From positions 34,433,608 through 34,497,607 of the forward strand of contig NC_063452.1 of assembly GCF_020379485.1 (NCBI RefSeq): DNA of 64,000 bases. The letters are read 5' to 3'. Below, piece after piece: positions 28,261-39,600 of the stretch. The stretch's first letter is position 1. Each line of letters starts with the position of its first letter. A program made the translations under genes and the position numbers. The notes under the pieces were generated by a model. It saw only the letters and a list, made by a program, of their open reading frames with translations, was not told where the DNA came from and made no database searches. The DNA comes from Brassica napus. Lineage: Eukaryota; Streptophyta; Magnoliopsida; Brassicales; Brassicaceae.

Positions 28261-31000
28261 AATCACGATGTAAGTAGCTTGATTTGGATACATAATGTAG
28301 TGGAGAATCACCAGGAAGTTGAATAAATCTTTTAGGAGTTAGGATGAAGAAGCTATCCTACTTTCAAAGCAAGGGATCCCAGTTTTCTGTTTGGGAATAT
28401 GACAACTTCTTCGTCATTCTAATCAAACCAGGATGAATCGCGATGTAAGAAGCTTGATTTGGATACATAAAGTAGTGGACAATCACCAGGAAGTTGAATA
28501 AATTTCATAGGAGTTAGGATGAAGAAGCTATCCCACTTTCAAAGCAAGGGATCCCAGTTTTCCTGTTTGGGAAAATGACAACTTCTTCGTCATTCTAATC
28601 AAACCAGGATGAATCACGATGTAAGAAGCTTGATTTGGATACATAAAGTAGTGGACAATCACCAGGAAGTTGAATAAATTCATAGGAGTTAGGATGAAGA
28701 AGCTATCCCACTTTCAAAGCAAGGGATCCCAGTTTTCCTGTTTGGGAAAATGACAACTTCTTCGTCATTCTAATCAAACCAGGATGAATCGCGATGTAAG
28801 AAGCTTGATTTGGATACATAAAGTAGTGGACAATCACCAGGAAGTTGAATAAATTTCATAGGAGTTAGGATGAAGAAGCTATCCCACTTTCGAAGCAAGG
28901 GATCCCATTATCCTGTTTGGGAAAATGACAACTTCTTCGTCATTCTAATCAAACCAGGATGAATCGCGATGTAAGAAGCTTGATTTGGATACATAAAGTA
29001 GTGGACAATCACCAGGAAGTTGAATAAATTTCATAGGAGTTAGGATGAAGAAGCTATCCCACTTTCAAAGCAAGGGATCCCAGTTTTCCTGTTTGGGAAT
29101 ATGACAACTTCTTCGTCATTCTAATCAAACCAGGATGAATCGGGATGTAAGAAGCTTGATTTGGATACATAAAGTAGTGGACAATCACCAGGAAGTTGAA
29201 TAAATTTCATAGGAGTTAGGATGAAGAAGCTATCCCACTTTCAAAGCAAGGGATCCCAGTTTTCCTGTTTGGGAAAATGACAACTTCTTCGTCATTCTAA
29301 TCAAACCAGGATGAATCGCGATGTAAGAAGCTTGATTTGGATACATAAAGTAGTGGACAATCACCAGGAAGTTGAATAAATTTCATAGGAGTTAGGATGA
29401 AGAAGCTATCCCACTTTCAAAGCAAGGGATCCCAGTTTTCCTGTTTGGGAAAATGACAACTTCTTCGTCATTCTAATCAAACCAGGATGAATCACGATGT
29501 AAGAAGCTTGATTTGGATACATAAAGTAGTGGAGAATCACCAGGAAGTTGAATAAATCTCATAGGAGTTAGGATGAAGAAGCTATCCCACTTTCAAAGCA
29601 AGGGATCCCATTTTTCTGTTTGGGAATATGACAACTTCTTCGTCATTCTAATCAAACCAGGATGAATCGCGATGTAAGAAGCTTGATTTGGATACATAAA
29701 GTAGTGGACAATCACCAGGAAGTTGAATAAATTTCATAGGAGTTAGGATGAAGAAGCTATCCCACTTTCAAAGCAAGGGATCCCAGTTTTCCTGTTTGGG
29801 AAAATGACAACTTCTTCGTCATTCTAATCAAACCAGGATGAATCACGATGTAAGAAGCTTGATTTGGATACATAAAGTAGGGGACAATCACCAGGAAGTT
29901 GAATAAATTTCATAGGAGTTAGGATGAAGAAGCTATCCCACTTTCAAAGCAAGGGATCCCAGTTTTCCTGTTTGGGAAAATGACAACTTCTTCGTCATTC
30001 TAATCAAACCAGGATGAATCGCGATGTAAGAAGCTTGATTTGGATACATAAAGTAGTGGACAATCACCAGAAGTTGAATAAATTTCATAGGAGTTAGGAT
30101 GAAGAAGCTATCCCACTTTCAAAGCAAGGGATCCCAGTTTTCCTGTTTGGGAAAATGACAACTTCTTCGTCATTCTAATCAAACCAGGATGAATCGCGAT
30201 GTAAGAAGCTTGATTTGGATACATAAAGTAGTGGAGACTCACCAGGAAGTTGAATAAATCTCATAGGAGTTAGGATGAAGAAGCTATCCCACTTTCAAAG
30301 CAAGGGATCCCAGTTTTCCTGTTTGGGAATATGACAACTTCTTCGTCATTCTAATCAAACCAGGATGAATCACGTGTAAGAAGCTTGATTTGGATACATA
30401 AAGTAGTGGAGAATCACCAGGAAGTTGAATAAATCTCATAGGAGTTAGGATGAAGAAGCTATCCCACTTTCAAAGCAGGGATCCCAGTTTTCTTTTTGGG
30501 AATATGACAACTTCTTCGTCATTCTAATCAAACCAGGATGAATCATGGTGTAAGAAGCTTGATTTGGATACATAAAGTAGTGGAAATCACCAGGAAGTTG
30601 AATAAATCTCATAGGAGTTAGGATGAAGAAGCTATCCCACTTTCAAAGCAAGGGATCCCAATTTTCCTGTTTGGGAATATGACAACTTCTTCGTCATTCT
30701 AATCAAACCAGGATGAGTCGGGATGTAAAAAGCTTGATTTGGATACATAAAGTAGTGGACAATCACCAGGAAGTTGAATAAATTTCATAGGAGTTAGGAT
30801 GAAGAAGCTATCCCACTTTCAAAGCAGGGATCCCAGTTTTCCTGTTTGGGAATATGACAACTTCTTCGTCATTCTAATCAAACCAGGATGAGTCGCGATG
30901 TAAGAAGCTTGATTTGGATACATAAAGTAGTGGACAATCACCAGGAAGTTGAATAAATTTCATAGGAGTTAGGATGAAGAAGCTATCCCACTTTCAAAGC
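28261..31000 (+). repeat. Multi-monomer segmental duplication, copy 1 (27-monomer lag)
   Basis: About 15-16 consecutive monomers have the same succession of variant states as the segment starting at 33000. Landmarks are a GAATCACG monomer with ATAATGTAGTGGAG, later GGAGACTC, GGAGAATC and GTGGAAATC units, AATCATGG (30541 and 35284) and AGTCGCG (30891 and 35633). Lags are 4739-4743 bp, about 27 monomers. The correspondence fades after about 31.0 kb. A related unit with the rare AAGTAGCTTG start is seen near 7341, 23001 and 28273. Confidence 0.7.
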
Positions 31001-32999
31001 AAGGGATCCCAGTTTTCCTGTTTGGGAAAATGACAACTTCTTCGTCATTCTAATCAAACCAGGATGAATCGCGATGTAAGAAGCTTGATTTGGATACATA
31101 AAGTAGTGGACAATCACCAGGAAGTTGAATAAATTTCATAGGAGTTAGGATGAAGAAGCTATCCCACTTTCAAAGCAAGGGATCCCATTTTCCTGTTTGG
31201 GAAAATGACAACTTCTTCGTCATTCTAATCAAACCAGGATGAATCGCGATGTAAGAAGCTTGATTTGGATACATAAAGTAGTGGACAATCACCAGGAAGT
31301 TGAATAAATTTCATAGGAGTTAGGATGATGAAGCTATCCCACTGTCAGATCAGGTGAGCCCAGTTTTCCTGTTTGGAAAAATGACAACTTCTTCGTCATT
31401 CTAATCAAACCAGGATGAATCGCGATGTAAGAAGCTTGATTTGGATACATAAAGTAGTGGACAATCACCAGGAAGTTGAATAAATTTCATAGGAGTTAGG
31501 ATGAAGAAGCTATCCCACTTTCAAAGCAAGGGATCCCAGTTTTCCTGTTTGGGAAAATGACAACTTCTTCGTCATTCTAATCAAACCAGGATGAATCGCG
31601 ATGTAAGAAGCTTGATTTGGATACATAAAGTAGTGGACAATCACCAGGAAGTTGAATAAATTTCATAGGAGTTAGGATGAAGAAGCTATCCCACTTTCAA
31701 AGCAAGGGATCCCATTTTCCTGTTTGGGAAAATGACAACTTCTTCGTCATTCTAATCAAACCAGGATGAATCGCGATGTAAGAAGCTTGATTTGGATACA
31801 TAAAGTAGTGGACAATCACCAGGAAGTTGAATAAATTTCATAGGAGTTAGGATGAAGAAGCTATCCCACTTTCAAAGCAAGGGATCCCAGTTTTCCTGTT
31901 TGGGAATATGACAACTTCTTCGTCATTCTAATCAAACCAGGATGAGTCGCGATGTAAGAAGCTTGATTTGGATACATAAAGTAGTGGACAATCACCAGGA
32001 AGTTGAATAAATTTCATAGGAGTTAGGATGAAGAAGCTATCCCACTTTCAAAGCAAGGGATCCCAGTTTTCTGTTTGGGAAAATGACAACTTCTTCGTCA
32101 TTCTAATCAAACCAGGATGAATCGCGATGTAAGAAGCTTGATTTGGATACATAAAGTAGTGGACAATCACCAGGAAGTTGAATAAATTTCATAGGAGTTA
32201 GGATGAAGAAGCTATCCCACTTTCAAAGCAAGGGATCCCAGTTTTCCTGTTTGGGAAAATGACAACTTCTTCGTCATTCTAATCAAACCAGGATGAATCG
32301 CGATGTAAGAAGCTTGATTTGGATACATAAAGTAGTGGACAATCACCAGGAAGTTGAATAAATTTCATAGGAGTTAGGATGAAGAAGCTATCCCACTTTC
32401 AAAGCAAGGGATCCCTATTATCCTGTTTGGGAAAATGACAACTTCTTCGTCATTCTAATCAAACCAGGATGAATCGCGATGTAAGAAGCTTGATTTGGAT
32501 ACATAAAGTAGTGGACAATCACCAGGAAGTTGAATAAATTTCATAGGAGTTAGGATGAAGAAGCTATCCCACTTTCAAAGCAAGGGATCCCAGTTTTCCT
32601 GTTTGGGAATATGACAACTTCTTCGTCATTCTAATCAAACCAGGATGAATCGCGATGTAAGAAGCTTGATTTGGATACATAAAGTAGTGGACAATCACCA
32701 GGAAGTTGAATAAATTTCATAGGAGTTAGGATGAAGAAGCTATCCCACTTTCAAAGCAAGGGATCCCAGTTTTCCTGTTTGGGAAAATGACAACTTCTTC
32801 GTCATTCTAATCAAACCAGGATGAATCGCGATGTAAGAAGCTTGATTTGGATACATAAAGTAGTGGACAATCACCAGGAAGTTGAATAAATTTCATAGGA
32901 GTTAGGATGAAGAAGCTATCCCACTTTCAAAGCAAGGGATCCCAGTTTTCCTGTTTGGGAATATGACAACTTCTTCGTCATTCTAATCAAACCAGGATG

Positions 33000-35742
33000 A
33001 ATCACGATGTAAGAAGCTTGATTTGGATACATAATGTAGTGGAGAATCACCAGGAAGTTGAATAAATCTCATAGGAGTTAGGATGAAGAAGCTATCCAAC
33101 TTTCAAAGCAAGGGATCCCAGTTTTCCTGTTTGGGAATATGACAACTTCTTCGTCATTCTAATCAAACCAGGATGAATCGCGATGTAAGAAGCTTGATTT
33201 GGATACATAAAGTAGTGGACAATCACCAGGAAGTTGAATAAATTTCATAGGAGTTAGGATGAAGAAGCTATCCCACTTTCAAAGCAAGGGATCCCAGTTT
33301 TCCTGTTTGGGAAAATGACAACTTCTTCGTCATTCTAATCAAACCAGGATGAATCACGATGTAAGAAGCTTGATTTGGATACATAAAGTAGTGGACAATC
33401 ACCAGGAAGTTGAATAAATTTCATAGGAGTTAGGATGAAGAAGCTATCCCACTTTCAAAGCAAGGGATCCCAGTTTTCCTGTTTGGGAAAATGACAACTT
33501 CTTCGTCATTCTAATCAAACCAGGATGAATCGCGATGTAAGAAGCTTGATTTGGATACATAAAGTAGTGGACAATCACCAGGAAGTTGAATAAATTTCAT
33601 AGGAGTTAGGATGAAGAAGCTATCCCACTTTCAAAGCAAGGGATCCCTATTTTCCTGTTTGGGAAAATGACAACTTCTTCGTTATTCTAATCAAACCAGG
33701 ATGAATCGCGATGTAAGAAGCTTGATTTGGATACATAAAGTAGTGGACAATCACCAGGAAGTTGAATAAATTTCATAGGAGTTAGGATGAAGAAGCTATC
33801 CCACTTTCAAAGCAAGGGATCCCAGTTTTCCTGTTTGGGAATATGACAACTTCTTCGTCATTCTAATCAAACCAGGATGAGTCGGATGTAAGAAGCTTGA
33901 TTTGGATACATAAAGTAGTGGACAATCACCAGGAAGTTGAATAAATTTCATAGGAGTTAGGATGAAGAAGCTATCCCACTTTCAAAGCAAGGGATCCCAG
34001 TTTTCCTGTTTGGGAAATGACAACTTCTTCGTCATTCTAATCAAACCAGGATGAATCGCGATGTAAGAAGCTTGATTTGGATACATAAAGTAGTGGACAA
34101 TCACCAGGAAGTTGAATAAATTTCATAGGAGTTAGGATGAAGAAGCTATCCCACTTTCAAAGCAAGGGATCCCAGTTTTCCTGTTTGGGAATATGACAAC
34201 TTCTTCGTCATTCTAATCAAACCAGGATGAATCACGATGTAAGAAGCTTGATTTGGATACATAAAGTAGTGGAGAATCACCAGGAAGTTGAATAAATCTC
34301 ATAGGAGTTAGGATGAAGAAGCTATCCCACTTTCAAAGCAAGGGATCCCAGTTTTCCTGTTTGGGAATATGACAACTTCTTCGTCATTCTAATCAAACCA
34401 GGATGAATCGCGATGTAAGAAGCTTGATTTGGATACATAAAGTAGTGGACAATCACCAGGAAGTTGAATAAATTTCATAGGAGTTAGGATGAAGAAGCTA
34501 TCCCACTTTCAAAGCAAGGGATCCCAGTTTTCCTGTTTGGGAAAATGACAACTTCTTCGTCATTCTAATCAAACCAGGATGAATCGCGATGTAAGAAGCT
34601 TGATTTGGATACATAAAGTAGTGGACAATCACCAGGAAGTTGAATAAATTTCATAGGAGTTAGGATGAAGAAGCTATCCCACTTTCAAAGCAAGGGATCC
34701 CAGTTTTCCTGTTTGGGAAAATGACAACTTCTTCGTCATTCTAATCAAACCAGGATGAATCGCGATGTAAGAAGCTTGATTTGGATACATAAAGTAGTGG
34801 ACAATCACCAGGAAGTTGAATAAATTTCATAGGAGTTAGGATGAAGAAGCTATCCCACTTTCAAAGCAAGGGATCCCAGTTTTCCTGTTTGGGAAAATGA
34901 CAACTTCTTCGTCATTCTAATCAAACCAGGATGAATCGCGATGTAAGAAGCTTGATTTGGATACATAAAGTAGTGGAGACTCACCAGGAAGTTGAATAAA
35001 TCTCATAGGAGTTAGGATGAAGAAGCTATCCCACTTTCAAAGCAAGGATCCCAGTTTTCCTGTTTGGGAATATGACAACTTCTTCGTCATTCTAATCAAA
35101 CCAGGATGAATCTCGGTTTAAGAAGCTTTATTTCGATACATAAAGTAGTGGAGAATCACCAGGAAGTTGAATAAATCTCATAGGAGTTAGGATGAAGAAG
35201 CTATCCCACTTTCAAAGCAGGGATCCCAGTTTTTCTTTTTGGGAATATGACAACTTCTTCGTCATTCTAATCAAACCAGGATGAATCATGGTGTAAGAAG
35301 CTTGATTTGGATACATAAAGTAGTGGAAATCACCAGGAAGTTGAATAAATCTCATAGGAGTTAGGATGAAGAAGCTATCCCACTTTCAAAGCAAGGGATC
35401 CCAGTTTTCCTGTTTGGGAATATGACAACTTCTTCGTCATTCTAATCAAACCAGGATGAGTCGGGATGTAGAAGCTTGATTTGGATACATAAAGTAGTGG
35501 ACAATCACCAGGAAGTTGAATAAATTTCATAGGAGTTAGGATGAAGAAGCTATCCCACTTTCAAAGCAGGGATCCCAGTTTTCCTGTTTGGGAATATGAC
35601 AACTTCTTCGTCATTCTAATCAAACCAGGATGAGTCGCGATGTAAGAAGCTTGATTTGGATACATAAAGTAGTGGACAATCACCAGGAAGTTGAATAAAT
35701 TTCATAGGAGTTAGGATGAAGAAGCTATCCCACTTTCAAAGC
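33000..35742 (+). repeat. Multi-monomer segmental duplication, copy 2 (27-monomer lag)
   Basis: Downstream partner of the segment starting at 28261, with the same order of variant monomers at a constant lag of about 4.74 kb. It carries private changes such as AATCTCGGTTTAAG near 35110. After AGTCGCG at 35633 the next monomers have CCTGTTATCC and ACTTGTTCGTTATTC states not seen at the matching place of copy 1, marking the end of clear collinearity. Confidence 0.7.
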
Positions 35743-36170
35743 AAGGGATCCCTGTTATCCTGTTTGGGAAAATGACAACTTGTTCGTTATTCTAATCAAA
35801 CCAGGATGAATCGCGATGTAAGAAGCTTGATTTGGATACATAAAGTAGTGGACAATCACCAGGAAGTTGAATAAATTTCATAGGAGTTAGGATGAAGAAG
35901 CTATCCCACTTTCAAAGCAAGGGATCCCATTTTCCTGTTTGGGAAATGACAACTTCTTCGTCATTCTAATCAAACCAGGATGAATCGCGATGTAAGAAGC
36001 TTGATTTGGATACATAAAGTAGTGGACAATCACCAGGAAGTTGAAAAAATTCATAGGAGTTAGGATGAAGAAGCTATCCCACTTTCAAAGCAAGGGATCC
36101 CTATTATCCTGTTTGGGAAAATGACAACTTCTTCGTCATTTTAATCAAACCAGGATGAGCCGGGAAGTAA

Positions 36171-36396
36171 GAAGCTTGATTTGGATACATAAAGTAGTGG
36201 ACAATCACCAGGAAGTTGAATAAATTTCATAGGAGTTAGGATGAAGAAGCTATCCCACTTTAAAAGCAAGGGATCCCAATTTTCCTGTTTGGGAAAATGA
36301 CATCTTCTTCGTCATTCTAATCAAACCAGGATGAATCGATGTAAGAAGCTTGATTTGGATACATAAGGTAGTGGAAAATCACCATGAAGTTGAATT
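36171..36396 (+). repeat. Local direct duplication, copy 1 (300-bp lag)
   Basis: About 225 bp that recur 300 bp downstream at 36471-36696. I noticed one difference (TTAAAAGC against TTCAAAGC). Shared unusual states are GACATCTTCTTCG, GAATCGATGTAAG (the CG doublet shortened), CATAAGGTAG, GTGGAAAATC and CACCATGAAG. This copy runs directly into two very short truncated units. Confidence 0.88.
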
Positions 36397-36471
36397 GCGA
36401 TGTAAGAAGCTTGATTTGGATACATAAAGTAGTGGACAATCACCAGGAAGTTGAATAAATTGCGATGTAAG
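36346..36471 (+). repeat. Two consecutive micro-monomers of 61 and 65 bp
   Basis: HindIII sites at 36346, 36407, 36472 and 36646 give unit lengths of 61, 65 and 174 bp. Each short unit runs from AAGCTT to GAAGTTGAAT or GAAGTTGAATAAAT and then jumps to TGCGATGTAAG, skipping about 110 bp. The joined ends share GAAT or AAT, which points to recombination between short identities inside the monomer. A minus-strand open frame over this segment is a by-product of the lost stop codons. Confidence 0.9.
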
Positions 36472-36696
36472 AAGCTTGATTTGGATACATAAAGTAGTGG
36501 ACAATCACCAGGAAGTTGAATAAATTTCATAGGAGTTAGGATGAAGAAGCTATCCCACTTTCAAAGCAAGGGATCCCAATTTTCCTGTTTGGGAAAATGA
36601 CATCTTCTTCGTCATTCTAATCAAACCAGGATGAATCGATGTAAGAAGCTTGATTTGGATACATAAGGTAGTGGAAAATCACCATGAAGTTGAATA
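36471..36696 (+). repeat. Local direct duplication, copy 2 (300-bp lag)
   Basis: Second copy of the segment at 36171-36396. It continues into a normal monomer end (GAATAAATTTCATAGG) where copy 1 had recombined into the micro-monomers. The GACATCTTCTTCG plus CATAAGGTAG combination also occurs near 38530 and, in part, near 45225. Confidence 0.88.
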
Positions 36697-39600
36697 AATT
36701 TCATAGGAGTTAGGATGAAGAAGCTATCCCACTTTCAAAGCAAGGGATCCCAGTTTTCCTGTTTGGGAATATGACAACTTCTTCGTCATTCTAATCAAAC
36801 CAGGATGAATCACGGTGTAAGAAGCTTGATTTGGATACATAAAGTAGTGGAGAATCACCAGGAAGTTGAATAAATCTCATAGGAGTTAGGATGAAGAAGC
36901 TATCCCACTTTCAAAGCAAGGGATCCCAGTTTTCTTGTTTGGGAATATGACAACTTCTTCGTCATTCTAATCAAACCAGGATGAATCGCGATGTAAGAAG
37001 CTTGATTTGGATACATAAAGTAGTGGACAATCACCAGGAAGTTGAATAAATTTCATAGGAGTTAGGATGAAGAAGCTATCCCACTTTCAAAGCAAGGGAT
37101 CCCAGTTTTCCTGTTTGGGAAAATGACAACTTCTTCGTCATTCTAATCAAACCAGGATGAATCGCGATGTAAGAAGCTTGATTTGGATACATAAAGTAGT
37201 GGAGACTCACCAGGAAGTTGAATAAATCTCATAGGAGTTAGGATGAAGAAGCTATCCCACTTTCAAAGCAAGGGATCCCAGTTTTTCTGTTTGGGAATAT
37301 GACAACTTCTTCGTCATTCTAATCAAACCAGGATGAATCACGGTGTAAGAAGCTTGATTTGGATACATAAAGTAGTGGAGAATCACCAGGAAGTTGAATA
37401 AATCTCATAGGAGTTAGGATGAAGAAGCTATCCCACTTTCAAAGCAGGGATCCCAGTTTTCCTTTTGGGAATATGACAACTTCTTCGTCATTCTAATCAA
37501 ACCAGGATGAATCACGGTGTAAGAAGCTTGATTTGGATACATAAAGTAGTGGAAATCACCAGGAAGTTGAATAAATCTCATAGGAGTTAGGATGAAGAAG
37601 CTATCCCACTTTCAAAGCAAGGGATCCCATTTTCCTGTTTGGGAATATGACAACTTCTTCGTCATTCTAATCAAACCAGGATGAGTCGGGATGTAGAAGC
37701 TTGATTTGGATACATAAAGTAGTGGACAATCACCAGGAAGTTGAATAAATTTCATAGGAGTTAGGATGAAGAAGCTATCCCACTTTCAAAGCAGGGATCC
37801 CAGTTTTCCTGTTTGGGAATATGACAACTTCTTCGTCATTCTAATCAAACCAGGATGAGTCGGGATGTAAGAAGCTTGATTTGGATACATAAAGTAGTGG
37901 ACAATCACCAGGAAGTTGAATAAATTTCATAGGAGTTAGGATGAAGAAGCTATCCCACTTTCAAAGCAAGGGATCCCAGTTTTTCTGTTTGGGAAAATGA
38001 CAACTTCTTCGTCATTCTAATCAAACCAGGATGAATCGCGATGTAAGAAGCTTGATTTGGATACATAAAGTAGTGGACAATCACCAGGAAGTTGAATAAA
38101 TTTCATAGGAGTTAGGATGAAGAAGCTATCCCACTTTCAAAGCAAGGGATCCCAGTTTTCCTGTTTGGGAAAATGACAACTTCTTCGTCATTCTAATCAA
38201 ACCAGGATGAATCGCGATGTAAGAAGCTTGATTTGGATACATAAAGTAGTGGACAATCACCAGGAAGTTGAATAAATTTCATAGGAGTTAGGATGAAGAA
38301 GCTATCCCACTTTCAAAGCAAGGGATCCCAGTTTTCCTGTTTGGGAATATGAAAAATTCTTCGTCATTCTAATCAAACCAGGATGAGTCGGGATGTAAGA
38401 AGCTTGATTTGGATACATAAAGTAGTGGACAATCACCAGGAAGTTGAATAAATTTCATAGGAGTTAGGATGAAGAAGCTATCCCACTTTCAAAGCAAGGG
38501 ATCCCAATTTTCCTGTTTGGGAAAATGACATCTTCTTCGTCATTCTAATCAAACCAGGATGAATCGCGATGTAAGAAGCTTGATTTGGATACATAAGGTA
38601 GTGGACAATCACCAGGAAGTTGAATAAATTTCATAGGAGTTAGGATGAAGAAGCTATCCCACTTTCAAAGCAAGGGATCCCAGTTTTCCTGTTTGGGAAT
38701 ATGACAACTTCTTCGTCATTCTAATCAAACCAGGATGAATCACGGTGTAAGAAGCTTGATTTGGATACAAAATGTAGTGGAGAATCACCAGGAAGTTGAA
38801 TAAATCTTATAGGAGTTAGGATGAAGAAGCTATCCCACTTTCAAAGCAAGGGATCCCAGTTTTCCTGTTTGGGAAAATGACAACTTCTTCGTCATTCTAA
38901 TCAAACCAGGATGAATCACGATGTAAGAAGCTTGATTTGGATACATAAAGTAGTGGAGACTCACCAGGAAGTTGAATAAATCTCATAGGAGTTAGGATGA
39001 AGAAGCTATCCCACTTTCAAAGCAAGGGATCCCAGTTTTCCTGTTTGGGAATATGACAACTTCTTCGTCATTCTAATCAAACCAGGATGAATCACGGTGT
39101 AAGAAGCTTGATTTGGATACATAAAGTAGTGGAGAATCACCAGGAAGTTGAATAAATCTCATAGGAGTTAGGATGAAGAAGCTATCCTACTTTCAAATCA
39201 GGGATCCCAGTTTTCCTGTTTGGGAATATGACAACTTCTTCGTCATTCTAATCAAACCAGGATGAATCATGGTGTAAGAAGCTTGATTTGGATACACAAA
39301 GTAGTGGAAAAATCACCAGGAAGTTGAATAAATCTCATAGGAGTTAGGATGAAGAAGCTATCCCACTTTCAAAGCAAGGGATCCCAGTTTTCCTGTTTGG
39401 GAATATGACAACTTCTTCGTCATTCTAATCAAACCAGGATGAGTCGGGACGTAAGAAGCTTGATTTGGATACATAAAGTAGTGGACAATCACCAGGAAGT
39501 TGAATAAATTTCATAGGAGTTAGGATGAAGAAGCTATCCCACTTTCAAAGCAGGGATCCCAGTTTTCCTGTTTGGGAATATGACAACTTCTTCGTCATTC

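Noticed and set aside
7341..28280. AAGTAGCTTG instead of AAGAAGCTTG at about 7341, 23001 and 28273 as a regulatory site
   Set aside because: It is a single-base variant that leaves the rest of the monomer unchanged; useful only as a lineage marker.
36321..36530. Minus-strand open frame of 69 codons with internal repetition
   Set aside because: The repetition is the 61/65-bp micro-monomer structure read in frame; a by-product of truncation.
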